Assembly (NCBI RefSeq): GCF_033845285.1
Contig: NZ_JAWXCX010000001.1
Location: 1,007,495 to 1,071,494 of the forward strand
DNA length: 64,000 nt
Direction of reading: 5' to 3'
Source: Marinococcus sp. PL1-022
GTDB lineage: Bacteria > Bacillota > Bacilli > Bacillales > Marinococcaceae
How positions within the stretch are numbered: the first letter of the stretch is position 1; each line of letters starts with the position of its first letter. A program made the translations under genes and the position numbers. The notes below the pieces were generated by a model that did no database searches, was not told the DNA's origin, and worked only from the letters and a program-made list of their open reading frames with translations. This document shows, piece after piece, positions 1 through 8,613 of the stretch.

Positions 1-2879
1 CGAAATCCGAAGCAAAATCTGCTTTTGGCAACGACATTGTTTATGTTGAAAAATTCGTGGAAAATCCAAAGCATATTGAAGTACAGGTGCTCGGGGATAA
101 AGCAGGAAACGTTATCCATTTATACGAGCGGGACTGCTCCATTCAGCGCCGTCACCAAAAGGTCGTGGAGGTAGCGCCGAGTATTGCGCTTGACGAGTCG
201 CTGCGTGAACGTATTTGCGATGCCGCTGTAAAGCTTGCCAGAAATATTGAATACATCAATGCGGGCACGGTGGAGTTTCTGGTAAACGACAAGGGAGAAT
301 TTTTCTTCATTGAAGTGAACCCGCGTGTACAGGTGGAGCATACAATTACAGAAATGATCACCGGGGTGGACATCGTGCAGTCCCAGCTGAAAATTGCTGA
401 CGGTGGTACGCTGCATGACGCTTCCATAGATATTCCGGAGCAAAAGGATATTAAAACATTCGGCTATGCCATCCAGTCCCGGGTTACAACAGAGGACCCT
501 GCGAATGATTTCATGCCGGATACGGGCCGGATTATGGCCTATCGTTCAAGCGGCGGCTTCGGCGTGCGACTGGATGCTGGTAACGGCTTCCAAGGAGCGA
601 TCATTTCCCCGTACTACGATTCGCTGCTCGTAAAAGTATCCACGTGGGCACGCACGTTTGAAGGGGCTTCTGAAAAAATGCTCCGAAACCTGCGGGAGTT
701 CCGGATCCGCGGTATTCGTACAAACATCCCGTTTCTGGAAAATGTTGTCCAGCATGAGAAATTCATCAATGGCACCTACGACACCTCGTTTATTGATTCG
801 AGTCCGGAGCTGTTTGTATTTCCAGTGCGCCAGGATCGCGGCACGAAAATGCTTACATTCATCGGGGAAACAATTGTAAACGGATATCCCGGGCTTGAAA
901 ATACACCAAAGCCGACGCTCAATAAGCCGATGGTGCCAAAGATCGATAAGAAAAAGCCGATACCGAGAGGAACAAAGCAGATTCTCGATGAACAGGGGCC
1001 GGAGGGTCTCGCGAACTGGGTGAAGGATCAAAACGAAGTGCTTTTGACCGATACCACGTTCCGTGACGCCCATCAGTCGCTGCTTGCCACGAGGGTTCGC
1101 AGTGATGATCTGAAACGCATTGCAGAGCCGACCTCCCGGATGCTTCCTAACTTATTCTCCTCAGAGATGTGGGGAGGGGCCACCTTTGATGTGGCGATGC
1201 GCTTTCTGCATGAGGATCCATGGACCCGGCTGCTTGAACTTCGTGAGCGTATGCCAAACACGCTTCTGCAGATGCTTTTCCGTTCCTCCAATGCCGTGGG
1301 ATACAAAAACTATCCGGATAACCTGATCAAAGAATTTGTTCATAAATCAGCAAATGCCGGCATCGATGTTTTCCGTATCTTTGACTCTCTCAACTGGGTG
1401 AAAGGGATGACTCTTACGATTGATGAAGTACGGCAGACAAATAAAATTGCTGAGGCAGCGATGTGTTATACAGGGGATATTCTTGACCCGAAACGAAACA
1501 AATATGACCTGAAATATTATAAGAATCTCGCCAAAGAGCTTGAAAACGCCGGCGCCCATATTCTGGGCATCAAGGATATGGCAGGTCTGTTGAAGCCGGA
1601 AGCAGCGTATCAGCTTGTCTCTGAACTTAAAAATTCGATTTCCATCCCAGTTCACCTGCACACGCACGACACGAGCGGCAACGCTATTTTCACGTATGCC
1701 CGGGCTGTTGAAGCAGGAGTAGACATTGTTGACGTAGCTGAAAGCTCCATGGCAGGACTGACTTCACAGCCAAGTGCAGATGGCCTGTACTATGCACTAG
1801 CCGGGAATAAACGCCAGCCGAATGTTGATGTTGGTGCTCTGCAGGAGCTTAGTGACTTCTGGGATACGACTCGTGAATATTACCAGGGCTTTGAAAGCGG
1901 CATGCGTTCGCCTGCGCCTGAAGTGTATGAACACGAAATGCCGGGCGGCCAGTACAGCAATCTGCAGCAGCAGGCTAAAGCGGTAGGGCTTGGTGACCGC
2001 TGGCGTGAAGTGAAAAAAATGTACCGTCGTGTCAATGATATGTTTGGGGACGTTGTAAAAGTAACCCCGTCGTCGAAAATCGTCGGGGATATGGCTCTGT
2101 ATATGGTACAGAATGATCTGACCGAAGAAGATGTTTACGATAACGGTCAGAACCTCGATTTCCCGGACTCCGTAGTGGAATTTTTCCAGGGGTATTTAGG
2201 ACAGCCACACCAGGGCTTCCCGGAAAAACTTCAAAAAATCATTTTGAAGGATCGTACCCCTATTACAAATCGTCCGGGTGAAAACCTCGAACCGGTCGAC
2301 TTCAAAGCTATTGAAGAGGAGCTGTTTAATACACTCGACCGGCCAGTGACGAGCCATGATATGATTTCCTACGCGATGTATCCGAAAGTATACATGGAGT
2401 TTGAGCAGTTCCGTCAAAGCTTCAGTGATGTATCTGTATTGGATACACCAACGTTTTTCTACGGGCTTGAGCTTGGAGAAACAGTGGAAGTGGAAATCGA
2501 AAAAGGAAAGACACTGATTGTGAAGCTTATTTCTGTGTCAGAGCCGGACGAAACCGGCCATAGAAACGTGTACTTTGAATTGAACGGACAGTCCCGCGAG
2601 GTGGTTATTAAGGATAAAAACGCCAAGGTGGATGCTAATGTTCGTCCAAAAGTAGATAAATCAAATCCTAACCAAATCGGGGCAACGATGCCTGGTACCG
2701 TGCTGCAAACCTCTGTCAAAGAGGGAGACGAAGTGGCAAAAGGCGATCAGCTTATGATTACAGAAGCAATGAAGATGGAAACAACTGTACAGGCGCCGTT
2801 TGATGGAAAAATTAAAGGCGTATATGTAGGAAATAATGAACCGATCGAATCGGGAGATCTTCTTATCGAATTTGAATAA
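1..2879 (+). CDS. pyc: Pyruvate carboxylase, 5' end outside window
   Basis: Biotin enzyme making oxaloacetate from pyruvate, bicarbonate and ATP to refill the TCA cycle; cytoplasmic tetramer. The frame is open at the left edge (first whole codon at base 3), so roughly the first 190 residues of a protein that is about 1,150 long in Bacillus lie outside. Seen in order: the later part of the biotin carboxylase ATP-grasp region with EVNPRVQVEHT near base 312; the carboxyltransferase barrel beginning at DTTFRDAHQS near 1050; and a C-terminal biotinyl domain with the EAMKMET lysine site near 2763. A strong terminator follows at 2891. In B. subtilis pyc also precedes ctaA. The B. subtilis c-di-AMP sensor DarB is reported to stimulate PycA, and a DarB homologue is encoded at 10226-10672. 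Confidence 0.97.
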   Translation, partial: KSEAKSAFGNDIVYVEKFVENPKHIEVQVLGDKAGNVIHLYERDCSIQRRHQKVVEVAPSIALDESLRERICDAAVKLARNIEYINAGTVEFLVNDKGEFFFIEVNPRVQVEHTITEMITGVDIVQSQLKIADGGTLHDASIDIPEQKDIKTFGYAIQSRVTTEDPANDFMPDTGRIMAYRSSGGFGVRLDAGNGFQGAIISPYYDSLLVKVSTWARTFEGASEKMLRNLREFRIRGIRTNIPFLENVVQHEKFINGTYDTSFIDSSPELFVFPVRQDRGTKMLTFIGETIVNGYPGLENTPKPTLNKPMVPKIDKKKPIPRGTKQILDEQGPEGLANWVKDQNEVLLTDTTFRDAHQSLLATRVRSDDLKRIAEPTSRMLPNLFSSEMWGGATFDVAMRFLHEDPWTRLLELRERMPNTLLQMLFRSSNAVGYKNYPDNLIKEFVHKSANAGIDVFRIFDSLNWVKGMTLTIDEVRQTNKIAEAAMCYTGDILDPKRNKYDLKYYKNLAKELENAGAHILGIKDMAGLLKPEAAYQLVSELKNSISIPVHLHTHDTSGNAIFTYARAVEAGVDIVDVAESSMAGLTSQPSADGLYYALAGNKRQPNVDVGALQELSDFWDTTREYYQGFESGMRSPAPEVYEHEMPGGQYSNLQQQAKAVGLGDRWREVKKMYRRVNDMFGDVVKVTPSSKIVGDMALYMVQNDLTEEDVYDNGQNLDFPDSVVEFFQGYLGQPHQGFPEKLQKIILKDRTPITNRPGENLEPVDFKAIEEELFNTLDRPVTSHDMISYAMYPKVYMEFEQFRQSFSDVSVLDTPTFFYGLELGETVEVEIEKGKTLIVKLISVSEPDETGHRNVYFELNGQSREVVIKDKNAKVDANVRPKVDKSNPNQIGATMPGTVLQTSVKEGDEVAKGDQLMITEAMKMETTVQAPFDGKIKGVYVGNNEPIESGDLLIEFE

Positions 2880-2890
2880 CAGGTAAAAAG

Positions 2891-2917
2891 GATCGGCCGG
2901 TGGGCCGGTCTTTTTTT
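2891..2917 (+). terminator. Rho-independent terminator of pyc
   Basis: GATCGGCC (2891-2898) pairs with GGCCGGTC (2903-2910), allowing one G-T pair, and is followed by seven T (2911-2917). It starts 11 bases after the pyc stop and separates pyc from the photolyase gene. Confidence 0.93.
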
Positions 2918-3079
2918 ATGATGAAAAAGGCGGGAGCCATCTTTTCAAAGCGCCGGGAAAATGTTTTTGGATAGAAAAATCTGTTGGCGGGGATGTATTC
3001 TTCAGGAAAAAGCGTAAAATAAACGGAAAAAAGGTATAGCATTGAAGTGAAAGAACGAAGGTGTAAAGGAGCGAAGCGT

Positions 3080-4507
3080 ATGACGGAAGTAAGTGCTTTA
3101 TGGATGCGAAGGGATTTACGGTTAACAGATAACCGGGCAATGCATGAAATGCAGCGATGGGTGGAAGCAGAGGAAGGCAGGCGGTGGTTCCTGGTTTTTC
3201 ATCTTGATCCGGACTTTTATGAGTATTCATGTCCTCATCATGATTATTTTTTTCAAAATCTAGAAAAATTTCGCAAAGAATGCGATGATCAACATATACA
3301 ATTATATTTTCTGCATGGTTCAGCAGATGAGGCTTTCATCTACTTAAAAGAAAAGGTGCCGGCGCTGACTCATCTATTCTTTAATGAAGACGAAACGCCG
3401 CGGGCCGCCCAAAGGGACGAGCAGGTATTAAAAGAAATGGAGCAGCGGAGCGTCGAAACACATGCTTATAAAGATGCTCATTTTCATCGCTCCGATGAAG
3501 TGAAGAAAAAAGATGGCGGGCTCTATTCCGTCTACACTCCTTATTATCGTACCTGGCGTCAGCTTGAAAAGGAACAGCCGTATGAATGCAGACTGGACCA
3601 GATAATCAGCCAGCAGGCCGAATTGGAGCTGCCGCAAAAGGATGCTTATCAAAAGCTTTCCTCTTATTTGAACAATAGCGGGACGACGTGGGAGCGTACT
3701 GCGGAGGAAGACGGGCGGCAAAGGCTGGAGACATTTGTGGAGGAAATTGCCCCGGAGTATCATGAAACAAATAATGCCCTCTCCCGCGATGGAACGAGTC
3801 GGCTGTCTGCCTACTTAAAAACTGGGCGGCTGTCAGTGCGTACGATTTATCAGGCCCTTTCAGAGCAGCTTGAAGAAGGAAATCCTGGGGCTGAAGCCTT
3901 TGTAGGTGAACTTGCCTGGAGAGATTATTATAATATGATTCACGCTACGCGTCCTGAGCTGAAAAATAAAGAGCTGAAAGAGGCGTATAGGGACCTGCCG
4001 TGGGAGTACGATGAAAAAAGACTGCAGACGTGGAAGGATGGCCGTACCGGCTACCCGATTGTAGATGCCTGTATGCGGCAGTTAAATGAAATAGGCTGGA
4101 TGCATAACCGTGGAAGGATGATCGCTGCCTCTTTTTTAACGAAGGATTATTTGATCGACTGGAGAGAAGGAGAAAGGTATTTTGCTGAAAGGCTGATTGA
4201 TTATGACCCTTCTTCCAATGCCGGTGGGTGGCAGTGGGCTGCGTCTACTGGCACAGATGCAGTCCCGTACTTCCGCGTCTTTTCTCCAGTGAGGCAGAGC
4301 GAACGTTTTGATCCGCAGGGCGACTATATTCGTGAATATGTGCCGGAGCTTCAGTCAGTCCCAAAAAAATATATTCATACTCCTTGGAAAATGAATGAAC
4401 AGCAGCAGAAGGAGTATGGATGTATCGTCGGCCAGGATTACCCGGCACCCGATGTAGACCATGCGGTACAGCGAAAGAAAGCAATCGAGATGTTTAAAGG
4501 AGAGTAA
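3080..4507 (+). CDS. phrB: Deoxyribodipyrimidine photolyase (class I CPD type)
   Basis: Light-driven repair of UV cyclobutane pyrimidine dimers using FADH- and an antenna cofactor. 475 residues, normal for class I enzymes. The N-terminal alpha/beta domain opens with LWMRRDLRLTDN. The C-terminal helical FAD-binding domain has AWRDYYNMI, GYPIVDACMRQL, WMHNRGRM and the GGWQWAASTGTD signature, followed by PYFRVFSP. The start at 3080 is preferred because AAAGGAG (3066-3072) sits about 8 bases before it; an upstream in-frame ATG at 3047 has no comparable site. The next gene starts 3 bases after the stop, so the two are probably co-transcribed. The pair is not at this place in B. subtilis and looks inserted between pyc and ctaA. 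A cryptochrome-like role is possible but less likely. Confidence 0.93.
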   Translation: MTEVSALWMRRDLRLTDNRAMHEMQRWVEAEEGRRWFLVFHLDPDFYEYSCPHHDYFFQNLEKFRKECDDQHIQLYFLHGSADEAFIYLKEKVPALTHLFFNEDETPRAAQRDEQVLKEMEQRSVETHAYKDAHFHRSDEVKKKDGGLYSVYTPYYRTWRQLEKEQPYECRLDQIISQQAELELPQKDAYQKLSSYLNNSGTTWERTAEEDGRQRLETFVEEIAPEYHETNNALSRDGTSRLSAYLKTGRLSVRTIYQALSEQLEEGNPGAEAFVGELAWRDYYNMIHATRPELKNKELKEAYRDLPWEYDEKRLQTWKDGRTGYPIVDACMRQLNEIGWMHNRGRMIAASFLTKDYLIDWREGERYFAERLIDYDPSSNAGGWQWAASTGTDAVPYFRVFSPVRQSERFDPQGDYIREYVPELQSVPKKYIHTPWKMNEQQQKEYGCIVGQDYPAPDVDHAVQRKKAIEMFKGE

Positions 4508-4510
4508 GCC

Positions 4511-5680
4511 ATGGACATTCGCCGAATGAAAAAATCAGAAATCGATCAGAGTCTGGATCTGGCCCAATATGCTTTTCAAATTCATTTAACAGAAGAACAG
4601 CGCCGGGAAAGGCGGCGGACTATCGTTCCCCAGGATAACTGGGTCGCGGTCGAACGGGGAAAGGTGCTATCCAAGGTGGCTATTTTCCCCACGGTCATTT
4701 ACCTTGGGGATGTGAAAATGCCAATGGGGGGCATTTCCGGTGTGGCAACATGGCCGGAAAAGCGCCGGGGCAGCCTGGTGCGTTCATTACTGAAAGAAGC
4801 GCTGGTGGATTTAAGAGACCGGGGTGTACCTATCTCTATGCTTTATCCTTTTTCGACTTCCTTTTACCGGAAATTCGGCTGGGAGGTGTTCTGTGATACA
4901 AAGCATTGGACAGTGACGAAAAACCAGCTTCCGGAAACCGGAGAGCCTGAAGGGGGCAGCATCCGCAGAATCTATCAGCAGGACTGGCAGATTCTCGACT
5001 ATATCTATCAGAAGTGGGCAAAACAGTATGCCGGCATGATTGCGCGTTCTGAGCAGTGGTGGAAAAACCGGACACTTCAGCGTAAAAAAGGGAACGCTGC
5101 TGTGTACACTGATGGAAATGGCTTTGACAGCGGATATGTGCTGTATGAGGTAAAAGAGCAGCAGCTGACCGTGCATGAATTTGTGGCCTGGCATGAGGAT
5201 GCGCGCAGAGAATTGTGGCGGTTTCTGGCGAATCACGATTCCATGATTGAGACTGCTAAAATTTCTCCGGCTATTGATGACCCGAGCCGTTATATGCTGC
5301 CGGAGCCGAAAATTGAAGAAACGAGAAAAAGCTACTTCATGGCCCGAATCGTCGATGTATATCCATTTTTGCACCAGTACCCGTTGGACCTGCCGCCCGA
5401 GGAGTCTCTGGTCCTGCATGTGGAGGATGATTTCTGTGATTGGAACAATACGAGCTGGCAGCTGTATAAATCGAAAGAGGGCCGGATGGAAATTAAAGAA
5501 GTTCTCTCGAGCCATACCGGTATAGAACTGACCATCAACACATTGACCGCCCTTGTCATGGGGTATATTACCGTGCGGGAGGCTGAGCGCATGTCGCTTG
5601 TAAAAGGAAGCAAACAGCAGCTGGATCTGCTTGACCGTGTGCTTCCGGGATTCACTCCGTTTATGTATGATTTTTTCTGA
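4511..5680 (+). CDS. Eis-family GNAT acetyltransferase
   Basis: 389-residue tripartite GNAT protein of the Eis type: an N-terminal GNAT fold with an acetyl-CoA loop around WPEKRRGSLV (residues 81-90), a second degenerate GNAT domain, and a C-terminal SCP2-like domain. In Eis enzymes a tyrosine and the C-terminal carboxylate act in catalysis; here Y119 in FYRKFGW is a candidate and the chain ends in FF, as expected for a free terminal aromatic residue. Mycobacterial Eis acetylates aminoglycosides at several positions, but the substrate of Bacillus homologues is generally unknown and is not inferred here. It lies 3 bases after phrB and ends at a two-way terminator shared with ctaA. Confidence 0.85.
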   Translation: MDIRRMKKSEIDQSLDLAQYAFQIHLTEEQRRERRRTIVPQDNWVAVERGKVLSKVAIFPTVIYLGDVKMPMGGISGVATWPEKRRGSLVRSLLKEALVDLRDRGVPISMLYPFSTSFYRKFGWEVFCDTKHWTVTKNQLPETGEPEGGSIRRIYQQDWQILDYIYQKWAKQYAGMIARSEQWWKNRTLQRKKGNAAVYTDGNGFDSGYVLYEVKEQQLTVHEFVAWHEDARRELWRFLANHDSMIETAKISPAIDDPSRYMLPEPKIEETRKSYFMARIVDVYPFLHQYPLDLPPEESLVLHVEDDFCDWNNTSWQLYKSKEGRMEIKEVLSSHTGIELTINTLTALVMGYITVREAERMSLVKGSKQQLDLLDRVLPGFTPFMYDFF

Positions 5681-5687
5681 TACAAAA

Positions 5688-5725
5688 AAGCAGGCCCTTT
5701 AATGATGAAGGCCTGCTTCTTTTTG
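5688..5725. terminator. Bidirectional terminator between the acetyltransferase gene and ctaA
   Basis: AAGCAGGCC (5688-5696) pairs with GGCCTGCTT (5710-5718). It has A-rich sequence on the left and CTTTTT on the right, so it can stop transcription from both converging genes. The ctaA stop codon (5699-5701) lies in the loop. Confidence 0.9.
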
Positions 5726-6598
5726 ATGAATGTTATTGGAGGTGCTTGTAAGCTCTGCTGACGAAACGGCCGGCCGCCTCGTAATGATCACGAGCATATA
5801 GGTCATAATAGTGAAAATGATGCTGATTGTCAGCGCGTGAATAAGCACCGATGTTAAGTGAGGTGCCCCGAAAATGAGCGCGATACCTGCGCCTGCCTGA
5901 ACAAGTATCAATGCGAATGCCATCACACTCATAGCAGCAAGAGACGTATAGGCTCTGAATCGTTTCAGCGTCCAAATCATCAGAACTGCTACGACTAGCA
6001 TGAGGGCGACAGCAGCGCCGCGATGGATCCATCCGGCCATCTCCGATCCGCCGGAGTGCTTCACGTAAGCTCCGGTATAGATAACAGCGTAGGAATAAAC
6101 GATAGTAGCGATCAGGTAATTACGGTAGCCTTTCGTTACTTTTGGCTGCAGCGAAGGCTTTTCGTTATCCTCAAATGCAAGTATTGTGAGCATGATAACC
6201 GTGGCAAGCGAGATGGCACTGATACCGAAATGAAGCGCGAGCACAAGACTCGAGTTGCCCCAGATGACAGCGCCGGCTCCCATTAATCCCTGAAAGATAA
6301 TAAACAGTACAGCCATCAGCGCCATGAATTTTGTTTCCCGTAAATGGGAAAGCTTCACGGACGACCAGATAGCAAGAATAATAACAAAAAGTCCCATCAG
6401 TCCCGACCAGAGCCGGTGGCTGTATTCAATGATAGTGGCGACGGCAGGGTTGGAAGGTACTACTTCCCCGAAACAAAGCGGCCAGGTGGCACCGCACCCT
6501 TCACCAGACCCTGTGTTGGTCACCAGAGCTCCCTGCAGCAGTACAATGAGCATGCCAATAGAAGTAATGGCGCCGAATGTGCGTAGTCCCCAATGCAA
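5699..6598 (-). CDS. ctaA: Heme A synthase, single-cysteine-pair type
   Basis: Membrane enzyme oxidising the C8 methyl of heme O to the formyl group of heme A for aa3-type oxidases. 299 residues with about eight membrane segments. The first half has E58 and H61 (EYSHR) and H123 (ALHFG); the second half has H192 (WIHRG) and H254 (LIHAL). The outer cysteine pair C35/C42 (GCGATWPLC) is present. The second pair, which B. subtilis CtaA has in a longer loop before its H216 (CPNVPLC), is missing, and the spacing to the next histidine is about 24 residues shorter. The start is TTG at 6598, with AAGGAG 9 bases upstream; no other start fits as well. ctaB and the oxidase genes ctaC-G, adjacent in B. subtilis, are absent here. 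Confidence 0.95.
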   Translation of the reverse strand: MHWGLRTFGAITSIGMLIVLLQGALVTNTGSGEGCGATWPLCFGEVVPSNPAVATIIEYSHRLWSGLMGLFVIILAIWSSVKLSHLRETKFMALMAVLFIIFQGLMGAGAVIWGNSSLVLALHFGISAISLATVIMLTILAFEDNEKPSLQPKVTKGYRNYLIATIVYSYAVIYTGAYVKHSGGSEMAGWIHRGAAVALMLVVAVLMIWTLKRFRAYTSLAAMSVMAFALILVQAGAGIALIFGAPHLTSVLIHALTISIIFTIMTYMLVIITRRPAVSSAELTSTSNNIHQKEAGLHH

Positions 6599-6672
6599 AA
6601 TAAGTCACTCCTTCAATATAAATGCAATTAAATAAATGCAGTTAAAAGCTTCACGTTTTTCTTACATAATTA

Positions 6673-6701
6673 ATCGTAGATTTCCAGCCTGGAAAAGTCA
6701 A
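6673..6701 (-). promoter_or_regulatory. Candidate ctaA promoter with palindromic spacer
   Basis: Read on the minus strand: TTGACT (-35, 6701-6696), a 17-base spacer, and TACGAT (-10, 6678-6673), about 75 bases before the TTG start. Fifteen of the 17 spacer bases form the perfect 7-1-7 inverted repeat TTTCCAGCCTGGAAA (6681-6695), placed where a repressor would block RNA polymerase. The -10 matches consensus at 4 of 6. The operator role is inference. Confidence 0.5.
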
Positions 6702-6732
6702 TTTTTAATCCTGGTCCGTCCATGAACAAATA

Positions 6733-6756
6733 TTGAAATGTGAAAAATCTGTGAAA
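6733..6756. promoter_or_regulatory. Tandem TGTGAAA repeats, possible ResD-type site
   Basis: TGTGAAA occurs at 6739-6745 and 6750-6756, 11 bp apart (one helix turn), in the intergenic region between ctaA and the DUF420 gene. ResD of B. subtilis activates ctaA and other respiratory genes through tandem sites of similar sequence, so this is a candidate ResD site. It lies far from the proposed ctaA promoter and could serve the other gene. Confidence 0.3.
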
Positions 6757-6826
6757 GCAGGAGGGGCAGAAAAAAACGTTCACTGGATTGTTAATTCAGA
6801 GTTCTGCAAAAAGCTGCGTGATTTAG

Positions 6827-6832
6827 TATAAT
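6827..6832 (+). promoter_or_regulatory. Probable -10 element of the DUF420 gene
   Basis: Perfect TATAAT 31 bases before the GTG start. No clear -35 is found at 16-18 bases upstream, which fits an activator-dependent promoter; the TGTGAAA repeats lie about 75-90 bases further upstream. Confidence 0.4.
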
Positions 6833-6863
6833 ATAACCGCACCAGAGAAGAGGAGGAGTATAC

Positions 6864-7418
6864 GTGTCGCAATTAAAAGCCGAAGAACAAAAGCAGACTA
6901 ATCGTACGCATACGTGGATCGTGATTCTGCTCAGTGTGATTATTAACGGGCTTGTAACAATTTTGATTTTTGTAGAAGGCGGCGGACAGACATTTAACGG
7001 TTTCGATCTGACCATTCTGCCAATGATGAATGCAATATTTAACAGCTTTACCACCGTGTTTTTACTCGGGGCTTTATACTTTATTTTACGGAAAAATATC
7101 AAGATGCACCGCCGGTTCATATACGGTGCTTTTACAACAACGACCCTTTTTCTCGTAACATATCTGGCATACCACAGCCTTGCTTCGAGTACGTCCTACG
7201 GCGGAGAAGGGATCATTCAGTATGTGTATTATTTTATTTTGATCTCTCACATTATTTTGGCAGCATTGATCGTGCCGCTTTCAATTTATACTTTTTTAAA
7301 GGGCTTTACGTATCAGGTGCAGAAGCACCGTAAAATTGCACGGTGGACGATGCCGCTGTGGCTGTATGTAAGTATTACCGGCGTAGTGGTTTATTTCATG
7401 ATTGCCCCTTATTATTAG
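6864..7418 (+). CDS. ctaM: DUF420 membrane protein (CtaM/YozB-like oxidase assembly factor)
   Basis: 184 residues with about five hydrophobic segments; family DUF420 (YozB in B. subtilis). The Staphylococcus aureus member CtaM is required for a functional heme A-containing aa3 quinol oxidase and acts with CtaA and CtaB. Conserved family features visible are the HTWIVILL first segment, a KNIKMHRRFIYGAF loop, histidines in YLAYHSL and ISHIILA, and a KHRKIARWTMPLW motif before the last helix. The start is GTG at 6864 behind AGGAGGAG (6851-6858). Being divergent from ctaA across 265 bases suggests joint control of heme A and oxidase assembly. Assignment to the family is firm; the exact biochemical step is not known. 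Confidence 0.85.
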   Translation: MSQLKAEEQKQTNRTHTWIVILLSVIINGLVTILIFVEGGGQTFNGFDLTILPMMNAIFNSFTTVFLLGALYFILRKNIKMHRRFIYGAFTTTTLFLVTYLAYHSLASSTSYGGEGIIQYVYYFILISHIILAALIVPLSIYTFLKGFTYQVQKHRKIARWTMPLWLYVSITGVVVYFMIAPYY

Positions 7419-7424
7419 GAAAAA

Positions 7425-7453
7425 GGAAAGCCGCGCGATGGCTTTCCTTTTTT
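7425..7453. terminator. Bidirectional terminator, ctaM / permease
   Basis: GGAAAGCC (7425-7432) pairs with GGCTTTCC (7440-7447), followed by TTTTTT on the right and preceded by an A-run on the left. It lies between two converging genes. Confidence 0.9.
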
Positions 7454-8516
7454 ATACTTTGAAATTTAATTTGATGAGCCCTGCTTCCCTTGCAGAAATA
7501 AAAGCAATAACTGCGAGCGGACCGACAATAAAGCCTACGACACCGAGCAGTGTAAGCCCTAGGTACAGGCTGATTAAGGTGGCGAGCGGCGAAAGTCCGA
7601 TATGGTGCCCCATTACTTTTGGTTCGACAGTACGGCGAATAATGAGCAGTACGATACCAAGCGCCAGCAGCTGTGTGCCAAGGACAAGGTCGCCGCTGAT
7701 ATACATATAGATAGACCATGGTGCAAGAATGGCGATGGAGCCAATAATTGGAATAAAATCAATAGCCCATATAATCAGACTCATCACAATTGCCACTTCG
7801 GGAGTGAAAATCATTAATCCGATAAATGTAACGGCCAGTATAATCAGGCTGACCAAAAATTGGGCTTTAAAGAAGCCTAGAATTACTTCAGCGAGCCGGC
7901 TCGTCATAAATTGAAATTTTTCAGTAGTTTCAGGCTTTAAAAAGGAATAGAATTTATCCGTCAGTCTCGGAAGGTCAATCATAAACAAATAAAGAGCGAT
8001 CAAATACACTAAAAACATGATCAAGTAGCCGGGAATGGAAGCGATGATTGCCGTCGCCTGGTTCAGAAGATCGCCGCTTGCGATATTTTCCTGGAGGCCG
8101 GTAAGCATCTCGGCAATCCGGTTATTGATCTGGTCAATAGTATCCTGCGGAAGGTTCCACTGCTCGTAGCGGTTGTTCAGCCCGGTTTGAATATTTTCTA
8201 CGGTTTCTACAAGATTGCTGATATATGTAGGAAGGTTTTTGGAAAAAGCCACCACCTGAGTGATTACCTGCGTAATCAACAAATATCCGAGTAGAATTAA
8301 TAGTAAAAGAAAAGCCGAGAAGACGATCATAACTGAAAACGGCCGTTTAATTTTAAGAGAACGCATGGCGAGACGCACAGCCGGAGAAAGGGCCAGGGCG
8401 GTCAGCCACGCAAGAATAATCGGCCCTGAAACAGGTAGAATAAAGTAAAGAGCGACAAGGGCAAGAACGATGCCAATAAATCGGAAGATATTTTTTTTTG
8501 TCAGCAGGGCGGTCAC
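7452..8516 (-). CDS. AI-2E/YtvI-family membrane permease
   Basis: 354 residues, about seven membrane helices, member of the AI-2E exporter-like superfamily (YtvI/YubA/PerM group). Two helices at the N-terminus, a soluble middle region rich in polar residues (about residues 90-155), then helices with the family motif IPIIGSIAILAPWSIY and ending with the IGLSPLATLISLYLGLTLLGVVGFIVGP block. Members export signals, sodium or ions in different organisms; the substrate cannot be told. B. subtilis YtvI is annotated as sporulation-linked, but the family is broad and also occurs in non-sporulating species. The GTG start at 8516 follows AAAGGAG. A TATAAT on the minus strand at 8570-8565 may be its -10 element. 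Confidence 0.8.
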   Translation of the reverse strand: MTALLTKKNIFRFIGIVLALVALYFILPVSGPIILAWLTALALSPAVRLAMRSLKIKRPFSVMIVFSAFLLLLILLGYLLITQVITQVVAFSKNLPTYISNLVETVENIQTGLNNRYEQWNLPQDTIDQINNRIAEMLTGLQENIASGDLLNQATAIIASIPGYLIMFLVYLIALYLFMIDLPRLTDKFYSFLKPETTEKFQFMTSRLAEVILGFFKAQFLVSLIILAVTFIGLMIFTPEVAIVMSLIIWAIDFIPIIGSIAILAPWSIYMYISGDLVLGTQLLALGIVLLIIRRTVEPKVMGHHIGLSPLATLISLYLGLTLLGVVGFIVGPLAVIAFISAREAGLIKLNFKV

Positions 8517-8613
8517 AGGGAAACTCCTTTCATCAAAATGAAGCAGTATGTACGTACTTTATTCATTATAATGTATTTAAACGGATAGTAGTACTAAATT
8601 AACGAACGATGGG

